Assembly (NCBI RefSeq): GCF_002027705.1
Contig: NZ_MBTG01000013.1
Location: forward strand, 141,061-205,060
Length of the DNA: 64,000 bases
DNA from: Paenibacillus ferrarius
GTDB taxonomy: Bacteria > Bacillota > Bacilli > Paenibacillales > NBRC-103111
Direction: 5' to 3'
Shown here: piece after piece, positions 44,006 through 51,638 of the stretch
How positions within the stretch are numbered: the stretch's first letter is position 1
How the letters are laid out: each line of letters begins with the position of its first letter
Translations under genes and position numbers: made by a program
Notes under the pieces: generated by a model
What the model saw: only the letters and a program-made list of their open reading frames with translations
Told to the model about the DNA's origin: nothing
The model's database searches: none

Positions 44006-44626
44006 ATGGATAAAAAAACGAAACCACTCGGTAGACCCCGTGCTGCACAAGGGGAAATGCCTCTCACTCAAAAAATATTAATGACGTCCATCCCGCTTTT
44101 TCTGTCCAGGGGCTATGAGTCTGTTTCCATGGATGATATCGCTAAAGAATGTCAGGTAACGAAAGCTTCCGTCTATTATTATTATCCCTCCAAATCAGAC
44201 TTGCTGACAGCCTCCATGGTCCAGCTGATGGATAATGTCAGGCAGGTTACTTTGAAACGCTTGAGCCAACCTGCCTCACTTCGTGAAAGGCTTCTGGACA
44301 TCACCGAAGCTCACTTGAAAGCCATTGATTTCGATCTGCACTCCTTCATGCGTAAAATGGAGGCGACGCTCTCCGAGGAGCAAATGATCACCATGCGCAA
44401 ATCCGAGCAAGGAATTCTAGACGCGCTCGAGGAGGAATTCAGCAAATCTGTCTCGTCAGGCGAGATTGGACCTGTTGATGCCCGTGTCATCGCTCGTGCT
44501 TACACTTCTCTCTTGATGATGGGGCATGCACGGGATGGAAACGGCCATAAAATGTTTCCGCACGAAAACGAAGCCGCTAAACAAATTATTAACATTTTAT
44601 GGAATGGTTTATTCCCGCCTCAATAA
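44006..44626 (+). CDS. TetR/AcrR family transcriptional regulator
   Basis: A 206-residue repressor-type protein. The N-terminal helix-turn-helix is clear (SMDDIAKECQVTKASVYYYY PSKSDLL, about residues 38-65), after a basic tail. The ligand-binding C-terminal half is variable, as usual. The ATG at 44006 follows AGGAGTGA. It is divergent from the MMPL exporter and probably represses it. Confidence 0.88.
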   Translation: MDKKTKPLGRPRAAQGEMPLTQKILMTSIPLFLSRGYESVSMDDIAKECQVTKASVYYYYPSKSDLLTASMVQLMDNVRQVTLKRLSQPASLRERLLDITEAHLKAIDFDLHSFMRKMEATLSEEQMITMRKSEQGILDALEEEFSKSVSSGEIGPVDARVIARAYTSLLMMGHARDGNGHKMFPHENEAAKQIINILWNGLFPPQ

Positions 44627-44745
44627 GTAAAGGCAGCCTCACCAGCTCAACGAGCTGCGGGATGCTTTCTATGGGAGCTTGCGCCAACTCCACACTTAAA
44701 CAGCATCTGTAATCCAGACAGACAAGTAAATCCGTTGGAAATCTC
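44627..44745. other. Short spacer after the TetR gene
   Basis: Contains a CAGCTC/GAGCTG hairpin near 44644 without a clear T-run. Otherwise nothing recognisable before the 112-bp repeat array. Confidence 0.4.
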
Positions 44746-45185
44746 AAGCTCGGAAAAGGTTCAGAGCCGACCAAAGCCGCATTGAGCCAGCCGAAAACGC
44801 CGTCTCGGTGGTAGAAATACTGCTATCCCCCGCTGAGACTACCAAAAAAGCAGGCTTAAGCTCGGAAAAAGCTCAAAACCGCTCAAAGCCGCGCTGAGCC
44901 TGCCGAAAACGCCGTCTCGGTGGTGGAAATGCTGCTATCCCCCGCTGAGCCTTCCAAAAAGGCAGGCTCAGGCTCGGAAAAAGCTCAAAACCGCTCAAAG
45001 CCGCACTGAGCCTGCCGAAAACGCCGTCTCGGTGGTGGAAATGCCGCTATCCCCCGCTGAGCCTTCTATAAAGGCAGGCTCAAGCTCGGAAAAAGCTAAA
45101 AACCTACCAAAGCCGCACTGAGCCTGCCGAAAACGCCGTCTCGGTGGTGGAAATGCCGCTACTTCTCGCTGAGACAGCCCCAGCG
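44746..45185. repeat. Four tandem 112-bp repeats
   Basis: Units begin at 44746, 44858, 44970 and 45082, each starting AAGCTCGG or AGGCTCGG, so the period is exactly 112. The core GCCGAAAACGCCGTCTCGGT is unchanged in all four; the last unit is cut near its end. In units 2 and 3 GAGCCTGCC and GGCAGGCTC are inverted repeats that can form a 9-bp stem around about 55 bases. 112 is not a multiple of three and the frames across it are broken, so it is non-coding DNA or an RNA element. Confidence 0.92.
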
Positions 45186-45191
45186 TTAAAA

Positions 45192-45236
45192 AAGACAGCA
45201 AAAAAGACAGCTCCGAATAAATCGGAATGCTGTCTT
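45192..45236 (-). terminator. Intrinsic terminator of the cold shock gene
   Basis: AAGACAGC pairs with GCTGTCTT with an inner CCGA/TCGG stem. On the minus strand a T-run follows, and a partial second copy (GCTGTCTTTTTT) lies right behind it. Confidence 0.8.
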
Positions 45237-45283
45237 CGTTGTTTGTGCTATGACACTATTTATAAGTGGGAAGTCCCAATTTC

Positions 45284-45481
45284 TTATAACTTGGTGACGT
45301 TAGCTGCTTGAGGACCACGGTTGCCTTGAGTAATATCGAACTCAACGGATTGGCCTTCTTCTAATGTTTTGAATCCTTCGCCCTGAATTGCGGAGAAGTG
45401 TACGAATACATCGTCGCCTCCATCAACAGAAATGAAACCGTAGCCTTTTTCTGCGTTAAACCATTTCACTGTACCTTTCAA
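45284..45481 (-). CDS. Cold shock protein, CspA family
   Basis: A 65-residue single-strand nucleic-acid-binding protein, an RNA chaperone. The RNP1 motif GYGFISV and RNP2 VFVHFSAI are exact, and the length is that of CspB/CspC/CspD. The start is TTG, seven bases after a strong GGAGGT. The minus-strand leader is AT-rich. It is a single gene with its own terminator. Which of the Bacillus Csp proteins it corresponds to cannot be decided. Confidence 0.95.
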   Translation of the reverse strand: MKGTVKWFNAEKGYGFISVDGGDDVFVHFSAIQGEGFKTLEEGQSVEFDITQGNRGPQAANVTKL

Positions 45482-45609
45482 ATGAACGACCTCCTAAAAA
45501 TATCGCCATCTATGACGAATAAGGAAATTATATCATCCTCAGGAAGAGAAATCAACGCTCAAAACGCTGTGGATAAGCTAAAATTTGTTGATGTACCAAC
45601 GGTTTCCTC

Positions 45610-46326
45610 CTATGCAGGCAGCGGTTTGATTATGCATAAATATTGATGAGAATTGGGTAAAAAGGGTAAATTTGCTTCCTTTCTTTCAGCGGAAAAGCCA
45701 TCCTGATTAAGCCCGCTTATTAACTCAGTCAACCTAAGATATTCGGAAGTTTGAAAACTAAGCAATGGATAAATTCGCACCTCACCACCAGCCTTGCAGA
45801 CACGGAGCAGTTCTCGAACCGCAGCTTGATGAAATGCAAAATCAAATTGTTCTTCATATAAAAACATAAAATGACTGCATAAGACTAGCTCGAAGGTCTC
45901 GTCCTCAAATGGCAAGTTTGGAAGATAGGATACATGGTATCTATTTCCTGCGTCATTCTGGGAGTAATCCTCAGCAAATCGTCGCAGACTCTCGATACGG
46001 CCTGCTTTGTGCTGTTCGACGGAGCCGTAATAGCTCCAATCGTAGACATCCCGCAGCTTCTCCATCTTCGTGGCTACGACTTCAATCTCTTGAAATCCAT
46101 GCTCTGTAATAGCTTCCACAGACTTCTCGTACAGCGGGTCTGCCGCTTCGGCCATAATGCCAAGCTGCCTAGCTTCTGTAGTGAACGAAGACGCACCGCC
46201 TGCTACATCTAGAACACGCTTGCCGCTCAAATCTGCTGTCTGCAGCATAAACATTTTCTCATACTCTGCGAATGATCTTGAGGTCATGGCGACCCCTACT
46301 TGTTCATAAACACGCTTCTGTTCCAT
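45610..46326 (-). CDS. SAM-dependent methyltransferase, class I
   Basis: A 238-residue protein with a Rossmann-type SAM-binding fold. Motif I is RVLDVAGGASSFTTEA, in which AGG replaces the more common GxG; LPFEDETFELVLCSHFMF is the post-motif typical of class I enzymes. The substrate is unknown. The ATG at 46326 is nine bases from GAGGAG; an ATG two codons earlier is too close to that site. It is a single gene. Confidence 0.8.
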   Translation of the reverse strand: MEQKRVYEQVGVAMTSRSFAEYEKMFMLQTADLSGKRVLDVAGGASSFTTEARQLGIMAEAADPLYEKSVEAITEHGFQEIEVVATKMEKLRDVYDWSYYGSVEQHKAGRIESLRRFAEDYSQNDAGNRYHVSYLPNLPFEDETFELVLCSHFMFLYEEQFDFAFHQAAVRELLRVCKAGGEVRIYPLLSFQTSEYLRLTELISGLNQDGFSAERKEANLPFLPNSHQYLCIIKPLPA

Positions 46327-46526
46327 GCTCATCTCTCCTCAGCTCATCTCTGCAATCGCGTGGATTGCCTCATAGCCCTTTCCCTATGGAAAGGATTAGG
46401 AGAATTTTAGCATAGGACGAACTTCCTTCGCAATAGCAAATTTAAAGGTCTTCCTGTTTGGAAATCAACTGTATTTATGGTACGATTGCCTATATCTTTG
46501 CGTTCAAGCAGAAACGAGGAATCACA

Positions 46527-46772
46527 TTGTCAAATCAACCTTTTAAGAAGCATACGATTTACAAAAAAGACAAATGGAACATGCTCAATGTCGAAGTACA
46601 AGGCACCAAAATTGTGCTGACTGAAATAAGCGATCAATGGGGCGAAGAATGCCATACCTTTATCGGCCGTCCCGCGATGCTGCACTGGGCGAATGAGCGC
46701 TTTGCGAAGGATAAATTCCAAGGTACCGATGAAGAATGGCAAGCCATTATGGACGCTTTCAAAGCAGTCTAA
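46527..46772 (+). CDS. Hypothetical protein, 81 residues
   Basis: A small soluble protein (SNQPFKKHTIYKKDKWNMLN ... IGRPAMLHWANERFAKDKFQ ... WQAIMDAFKAV) with beta-rich first half and a C-terminal helix. No family recognised. The TTG at 46527 is chosen because CGAGGA precedes it; the frame is open 23 codons upstream but those residues do not look coding. It stands between a methyltransferase gene (divergent) and the Mn riboswitch region. Confidence 0.6.
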   Translation: MSNQPFKKHTIYKKDKWNMLNVEVQGTKIVLTEISDQWGEECHTFIGRPAMLHWANERFAKDKFQGTDEEWQAIMDAFKAV

Positions 46773-46803
46773 TTCGGTGTTCATTTGCATTTACACACAA
46801 GCC

Positions 46804-46833
46804 TTGACTTTAGGCTCGTCTTATCCTTATAAT
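46804..46833 (+). promoter_or_regulatory. Sigma-A promoter of the Mn riboswitch / TerC gene
   Basis: TTGACT and TATAAT with an 18-base spacer, about 25 bases before the first conserved bases of the riboswitch aptamer. Confidence 0.8.
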
Positions 46834-46849
46834 AAAGTTAACTTCATAG

Positions 46850-47027
46850 CGTTTACTCCAAAGGGGAGTAGCTGATACAGTAAAGTCGTCAATTCGGATC
46901 CTCATCAGATCCCGGCTTTATTGGCAACGACAACGTTGTTAGCAAGACCTTTGCCATGTTTATTGGTGAAGGTCTTTTTTGATGAATTAGAGCCTTCACC
47001 TCCATCGGTGTCAGGCTCTATTTTTTA
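46850..47027 (+). promoter_or_regulatory. yybP-ykoY manganese riboswitch with two terminators
   Basis: The aptamer carries the conserved CCAAAGGGGAGTAGC (from about 46858) and the closing AGCAAGACCTTTGCC (about 46941-46955) of the yybP-ykoY class, which binds Mn(II) and turns on manganese exporters. AAGACCTT of the aptamer end can instead pair with AAGGTCTT before a T-run (about 46944-46980), a classical switch terminator. A second hairpin, AGAGCC/GGCTCT plus T-run, lies at about 46988-47027. The gene controlled is the TerC-family membrane protein. Confidence 0.9.
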
Positions 47028-47057
47028 TCAAAAAAATGCTAAAGGGAGTGTTTGTTC

Positions 47058-47900
47058 ATGGAATGGTTATCAACTGGTTTTTTCCTCTCGCTGCTCAGTA
47101 TTATCCTAATTGATTTGGTGCTTGCAGGAGACAATGCCATCGTTATCGGTATGGCTGCCCGCAATTTGAAAAAGGAAACACAAAAGCAAGTTATCCTCTG
47201 GGGAACGATTGGTGCGATCGTTATCCGCGCGCTTGCCACATTGGTTGTCGTCACGCTTTTGAAAATACCTGGTCTATTGTTAGCAGGCGGAATATTGCTC
47301 CTCTGGATTTCGTATAAGCTCCTTAGCGAGAAGAAAAATCACGATAATGTGCAAGCCAAAGACAGCATGTGGGCAGCCATTCGAACCATTATTATTGCCG
47401 ACGCAGTCATGGGCCTTGATAATGTCATCGCGGTAGCCGGCGCTGCACACGGTAATTTCTCGCTTGTCATTATTGGCCTTCTCGTAAGTGTGCCTATCGT
47501 GGTATGGGGCAGCACCTTGTTCATTAAATGGATCGAAACATATCCTTGGATCATCTACATCGGTTCGGGCGTGCTTGTTCTAACAGCTGGCAAAATGATC
47601 ACCGGAGAAAGCTTTCTTTCCCCTTATTTTGACTCGAATCCGCTTGGTAAATGGTTGTTCATTGGACTGCTCATCGTCGTTGTGCTGGCCGCAGGCAAAT
47701 GGTCCAAAATGGTTGGGTATTTGGTGGAAGTCGGGGATCGCGGTCAATTGACCTTGCCGAAAGAATTAAGCGATGAAGCGCAAATTGTTCCGGAAGATCG
47801 TTTTACGGTGAAAATGGATGCTCGCGGCAAATTAATACTGGTCAAAGCCGAGAATGACGATAACGAAAATCCAGACGGAACGATGAAGCACGCTGGATGA
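47058..47900 (+). CDS. TerC family membrane protein with AbrB-like C-terminal segment
   Basis: A 280-residue protein. Residues 1-215 are a TerC/YkoY-type membrane domain with about seven helices and the paired motifs IDLVLAGDNAIVIG and ADAVMGLDNVIAVAGAAHG, whose acidic residues bind metal; this family is linked to manganese export and metalation of secreted proteins. Residues 222-263 (LVEVGDRGQLTLPKELSDEA, then IVPEDRFTVKMDARGKLILV) look like a SpoVT/AbrB swapped-hairpin domain, not expected in YkoY. A charged tail follows. The ATG at 47058 has AAAGGGAGTG upstream. The Mn riboswitch controls it. Confidence 0.88.
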   Translation: MEWLSTGFFLSLLSIILIDLVLAGDNAIVIGMAARNLKKETQKQVILWGTIGAIVIRALATLVVVTLLKIPGLLLAGGILLLWISYKLLSEKKNHDNVQAKDSMWAAIRTIIIADAVMGLDNVIAVAGAAHGNFSLVIIGLLVSVPIVVWGSTLFIKWIETYPWIIYIGSGVLVLTAGKMITGESFLSPYFDSNPLGKWLFIGLLIVVVLAAGKWSKMVGYLVEVGDRGQLTLPKELSDEAQIVPEDRFTVKMDARGKLILVKAENDDNENPDGTMKHAG

Positions 47901-47989
47901 AAAAGGAGTTTGCGCTTCTTACAGCGAAACTAACTATCATGCGCTTATGAGCAAGCGTCATACTCTATAGGGATAAGGATGATTCATCA

Positions 47990-48172
47990 ATGACCAATTC
48001 CGGTTCTATTATCACATTTGTACTTGTATCCTTTTGCCTTGCCATCATTTTAATCATGAAAAAAGACAGCCTCCCAGCACAAATGAAACGGTACCTTGCC
48101 TTATTGGCGATCGTAATGGTCTCGTTATCTTTTGTCCTTATCTTAATCAGCTTCTTTGGAGCAGGAATGTAA
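47990..48172 (+). CDS. Small two-helix membrane protein, 60 residues
   Basis: A small membrane protein with two predicted helices (SGSIITFVLVSFCLAIILIM and LALLAIVMVSLSFVLILISF) joined by a basic loop (KKDSLPAQMKR). No family recognised. GGATAAGGATG precedes the ATG. It lies 89 bases after the TerC gene in the same direction and could be co-transcribed with it. Confidence 0.65.
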   Translation: MTNSGSIITFVLVSFCLAIILIMKKDSLPAQMKRYLALLAIVMVSLSFVLILISFFGAGM

Positions 48173-48418
48173 ATTTACTTCCTTCCAGCTTTTTCATATA
48201 ATCATAAATGAATAGGTTAACGGTCATACTAGGTGAAAACCATGATACGGGATTTCAACTGAATCTCAACGTGGGAATATGCCGGGAGCGTGACCGCAAT
48301 GCGCTGGATCTATGTGACTGCGGCAATGGGACTTCTTCTCAGCTCAATCCCCACAGCCGATTTGCATGCAAAGGAATACCAACGACCCCAAACTCAGAAC
48401 AAGGACAGGAGGGCTCCA

Positions 48419-50209
48419 ATGACTCAACTATTGGAACGCAAGCAAGTACCGGCCGAGCACCGCTGGAATCAGGAAGATTTATTCGCCGATCAGAAGGCTT
48501 GGGAACAGGAATTTCAAGAAGTGAAAAGCTCGCTTGGCAAAATTAGCGCTTTCCAAGGTAAACTCAGTGAACCCGCTACCGTGAAACAATGTTTCCAATT
48601 GGAAGATGAGGTCTCTCTGAAAACAGAAAGACTGTATGTGTATGCCAACATGAAACATCATGAAGATACAGCAGAACCAACTTATCAAGCCTTATCGGAG
48701 AAAGCCAAAAAAATCAGCGTCGAAGTCGGAGAAGCACTCTCCTTCATTTCACCTGAAATTCTAAGCCTCTCGGATGACAAGCTGCAGCAGTTGGTGAACG
48801 ATCCTTCCTTGGCTTTTTATAAAGATACACTTGAAGAAATGATTCGCCAGAAGCCCCATACACTGACGAAAGAGCAAGAAGCTTTGCTTGCCCAAGCGGG
48901 CAATATGGCCGGAGCTCCGAGTACGATTTTCAGCATGTTGAACAATGCTGATTTGAAGTTCCCGAATATCAAGAATGAAAAAGGCGAGGAAGTTGAACTC
49001 ACCCACGGCAGTTACATTCAATTCTTGGAAAGTCGCGATCCCGAAGTGCGGAAAAACGCTTTCCATGCCGTATATGAAACGTACTGCAGCCATAAGAATA
49101 CGATTGGCGCTACACTCAGTGCCAATATCAACAAAAATATTTTCTATGCCAAAGCTCGCCACTATCCATCCGTTCTGGAATCTACGTTATTCGGGGACAA
49201 CATTAAGAAAGAAGTCTACACCAACTTAATTTCCACTATTCACGACTCGCTTCCACAGCTGCAGCGTTACTTGAAGCTCCGCAAAAAGCTGCTGAAGGTC
49301 GATGAATTACATATGTATGACCTCTTCGCGCCGCTGGTCGAAGAATTCAAAATGGATATTACGTACCAACAAGCCAAAGAAGAAATCAAAAAAAGCTTAG
49401 CTCCGTTGGGTGAAAACTACTTAAAAATTCTTCAAGACGGCTTCGACAATCACTGGATTGATGTCTATGAGAACAAAAACAAACGCAATGGTGCCTACAG
49501 CTGGGGTGCTTACGGCACACACCCTTACGTTTTGTTGAACCATAAAGACAACTTGAACAGCATGTTCACGCTGACTCATGAAATGGGTCACGCCATCCAT
49601 TCTTATTTGTCCGACGAAAATCAAGAGTACCGCTATGCGCAGTATACGATTTTCCTGGCGGAAGTTGCCTCCACGCTCAATGAAGCACTCCTCATGGACT
49701 ATTTGTTGAAACGTGTGACGGATCCGAAAGAAAAGCTCTACCTGCTTACGTACTATGCCGATCAGTTCCGGACAACGGTCTTCCGTCAAACGATGTTCGC
49801 AGAGTTCGAAATGATTACTCACGAGAAATCGGAGCAAGGCGAATCGCTGACACCTCAAGAGTTCAGTGAAATTTATTTCGGGCTGAATAAGCTTTACCAT
49901 GGGAAAGACATGGTCGTTGATCAGGATATTGAGATGGAATGGGCACGTATTCCCCACTTCTATAACAGCTTCTATGTGTACAAATATGCAACAGGCTTCT
50001 CTGCTGCAACAAGCTTTGCCAAGCAAATTCTGGATCAGGGCCAACCTGCTGTTGATCGCTACCTGGGCTTCCTGAAAAGCGGCGGCAGCGACTACTCGCT
50101 GAATATTTTGAAGAAGGCTGGCGTAGACATGTCCACACCGGAGCCGATCAAACAAGCGATGAGCGTGTTCAGCTCGCTGCTCGATCAAATGGAAGAGCTC
50201 ACTAAGTAA
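48419..50209 (+). CDS. pepF: Oligoendopeptidase F (M3B family)
   Basis: A 596-residue zinc metallopeptidase that cleaves short peptides in the cytoplasm. The catalytic HEMGHAIHS motif is near residue 387, and the length matches PepF/YjbG. The ATG at 48419 has a strong AGGAGGG seven bases upstream and begins at the usual family N-terminus. The frame continues upstream for 43 codons, and the stretch from 48299 reads MRWIYVTAAMGLLLSSIPTA followed by DLHAKE, a good signal peptide, so an exported longer form is possible. A terminator follows the gene. Confidence 0.92.
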   Translation: MTQLLERKQVPAEHRWNQEDLFADQKAWEQEFQEVKSSLGKISAFQGKLSEPATVKQCFQLEDEVSLKTERLYVYANMKHHEDTAEPTYQALSEKAKKISVEVGEALSFISPEILSLSDDKLQQLVNDPSLAFYKDTLEEMIRQKPHTLTKEQEALLAQAGNMAGAPSTIFSMLNNADLKFPNIKNEKGEEVELTHGSYIQFLESRDPEVRKNAFHAVYETYCSHKNTIGATLSANINKNIFYAKARHYPSVLESTLFGDNIKKEVYTNLISTIHDSLPQLQRYLKLRKKLLKVDELHMYDLFAPLVEEFKMDITYQQAKEEIKKSLAPLGENYLKILQDGFDNHWIDVYENKNKRNGAYSWGAYGTHPYVLLNHKDNLNSMFTLTHEMGHAIHSYLSDENQEYRYAQYTIFLAEVASTLNEALLMDYLLKRVTDPKEKLYLLTYYADQFRTTVFRQTMFAEFEMITHEKSEQGESLTPQEFSEIYFGLNKLYHGKDMVVDQDIEMEWARIPHFYNSFYVYKYATGFSAATSFAKQILDQGQPAVDRYLGFLKSGGSDYSLNILKKAGVDMSTPEPIKQAMSVFSSLLDQMEELTK

Positions 50210-50216
50210 TTGATCA

Positions 50217-50252
50217 GAGAAAGGTTGTTGGCGAATGCCTGCAACCTTTTCC
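50217..50252 (+). terminator. Intrinsic terminator of pepF
   Basis: AAAGGTTG pairs with GCAACCTTT around a short loop, followed by TCC-TC. It lies just after the pepF stop codon. Confidence 0.7.
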
Positions 50253-50274
50253 TCATGAAAGGATGTATGCCTCA

Positions 50275-50589
50275 ATGAAGATGCAATGGTTCCTTATCTC
50301 TGCCTTAGTATTTGCTCTCATCACTGCCATATTTGCTGTCATTAATGTGGACCACGTCCAAGTTAATTTCTTGTTCACTCAGACGTCTACCCCATTGATC
50401 CTTGTCATTTTGACCTCCACGCTATTAGGCGGTTTGATTGTTGGCCTCTTCGGTATCGTGCGCCAGTACAAGCTTCAGCGTAAAGTCCGGCAGTTGGAGA
50501 AACAACTGCAGGAAGCCCTTATGCCAGCCATTGCCGTGCAGCCACTAGACGAAACAGCGGCTGTCGAGCCGAAACCATCGACCTTGTAA
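50275..50589 (+). CDS. LapA family protein (DUF1049)
   Basis: A 104-residue membrane protein with two helices (LISALVFALITAIFAVINVD and PLILVILTSTLLGGLIVGLF) and a cytoplasmic coiled coil (LQRKVRQLEKQLQEAL), the layout of LapA/DUF1049 proteins. The family helps assemble envelope polysaccharide in Gram-negatives; its role in Firmicutes is not established. The ATG at 50275 is preferred, with AAAGG 12 bases upstream; another ATG at 50263 touches that site. Confidence 0.82.
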   Translation: MKMQWFLISALVFALITAIFAVINVDHVQVNFLFTQTSTPLILVILTSTLLGGLIVGLFGIVRQYKLQRKVRQLEKQLQEALMPAIAVQPLDETAAVEPKPSTL

Positions 50590-50593
50590 GCAC

Positions 50594-50640
50594 CAAAACA
50601 CCCCTACTGCACATGCGGCAGCAGGGGTGTTTGTTTATTT
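50594..50640. terminator. Bidirectional intrinsic terminator
   Basis: AAACACCCCTaCTGC pairs with GCAGcAGGGGTGTTT. It separates lapA from the convergent DUF92 gene. Confidence 0.85.
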
Positions 50641-51466
50641 ACAAAGAGATTAATGAACTTATCCCCAAGCACACGGCGCCTCCAACAAAAGAGGAAATAG
50701 CGTTCACCGCATCATTGGTCATCCATTTGATACCGCGTATTTGCCTCGTTTCCTGCTCACAATGCACGTGTTTCTCTATCGTTTTCCCGCAAACCTTGCA
50801 GTTATACATCACTTGAACAGTAGCGCCAAGCCATGAATCAACAAGAGCCCCGATGAATCCGGAGACAGCTCCAACTGCTGCCAAGGTCAGAAGTGCGCTG
50901 ATCGTCTGATCCGCATCACCCAGTTGACTGAACCAACCACCGATTAAACCAATGAATGCTCCTCCCAGCAAGGAAGCCAGCAAGCCTAGTCCGGTAATCC
51001 CTCCGGATGTGCCCGCCGCAACACGCCGGCCATGAAGAACAGAGCGAGGTACAGCTTTGCTCATCCCGCCTATTTCTGTTGCCCAAGTATCGGCATTGAC
51101 CGTTGCCATTACACCCACAAACAACACCCACCAAACAGGAGCCGGCCATAGGGCATTCCCCATACAAAGCAATAAGCCAAGCGCGCCATTCGCGGCAACT
51201 TGACCGGCATCGCGGCGTCCGCCTTTGGCATATCCGCTTTCTGCTGCGGCCTTGCGCCGATGTTTCCATTTGGATAATAACGTTGATGAGATGAAAAAGG
51301 CAATAAGCGTCCCGAACCAAGCTAGACTGCCAAGCGCAAACATCATAGTTCCCAATACAACTGCGGAAATCATACCAGATAAGGAAAGTGACCTTTTCCA
51401 GTATGCAGCACCTGAAATCAGCAGACTTCCTGCCAATCCCCAAATCCAAGCCATAAGCTGCACCAT
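50639..51466 (-). CDS. DUF92 family membrane protein
   Basis: A 275-residue membrane protein with about six to seven helices. It belongs to the DUF92/TIGR00297 family, whose plant and cyanobacterial members include a phytyl-phosphate kinase (VTE6). Typical stretches are VNADTWATEIGGMSKAVPRS and GTSGGITGLGLLASLLGGAF. A small Cys motif (YNCKVCGKTIEKHVHCE) in a loop could bind metal. The bacterial substrate is unknown, with a polyprenyl alcohol phosphate a possibility. GTGGAAG precedes the ATG. It is a single gene. Confidence 0.83.
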   Translation of the reverse strand: MVQLMAWIWGLAGSLLISGAAYWKRSLSLSGMISAVVLGTMMFALGSLAWFGTLIAFFISSTLLSKWKHRRKAAAESGYAKGGRRDAGQVAANGALGLLLCMGNALWPAPVWWVLFVGVMATVNADTWATEIGGMSKAVPRSVLHGRRVAAGTSGGITGLGLLASLLGGAFIGLIGGWFSQLGDADQTISALLTLAAVGAVSGFIGALVDSWLGATVQVMYNCKVCGKTIEKHVHCEQETRQIRGIKWMTNDAVNAISSFVGGAVCLGISSLISL

Positions 51467-51638
51467 CTTCCACTATCCATTTATTATGATAATAGCATAG
51501 GTCATTAGGCAACTTCATTTTTCATAAAGAAATATTAATTTTCGACAAAAAATTGCATAAATCGTGGATTCAGGCAGGAAAGCAACCTATCCGAGAGGAA
51601 TATATGGTAAACTAATTTCGATAAGCAAGGAGGCTGAC

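Noticed and set aside
44746..45185. 112-bp repeats as a CRISPR array
   Set aside because: Units are almost entirely repeated with no unique spacers, and no cas genes are present.
44995..45201. Minus-strand frame of 68 residues in the 112-bp repeats
   Set aside because: The frame is not kept from unit to unit, so the repeat is not selected as coding.
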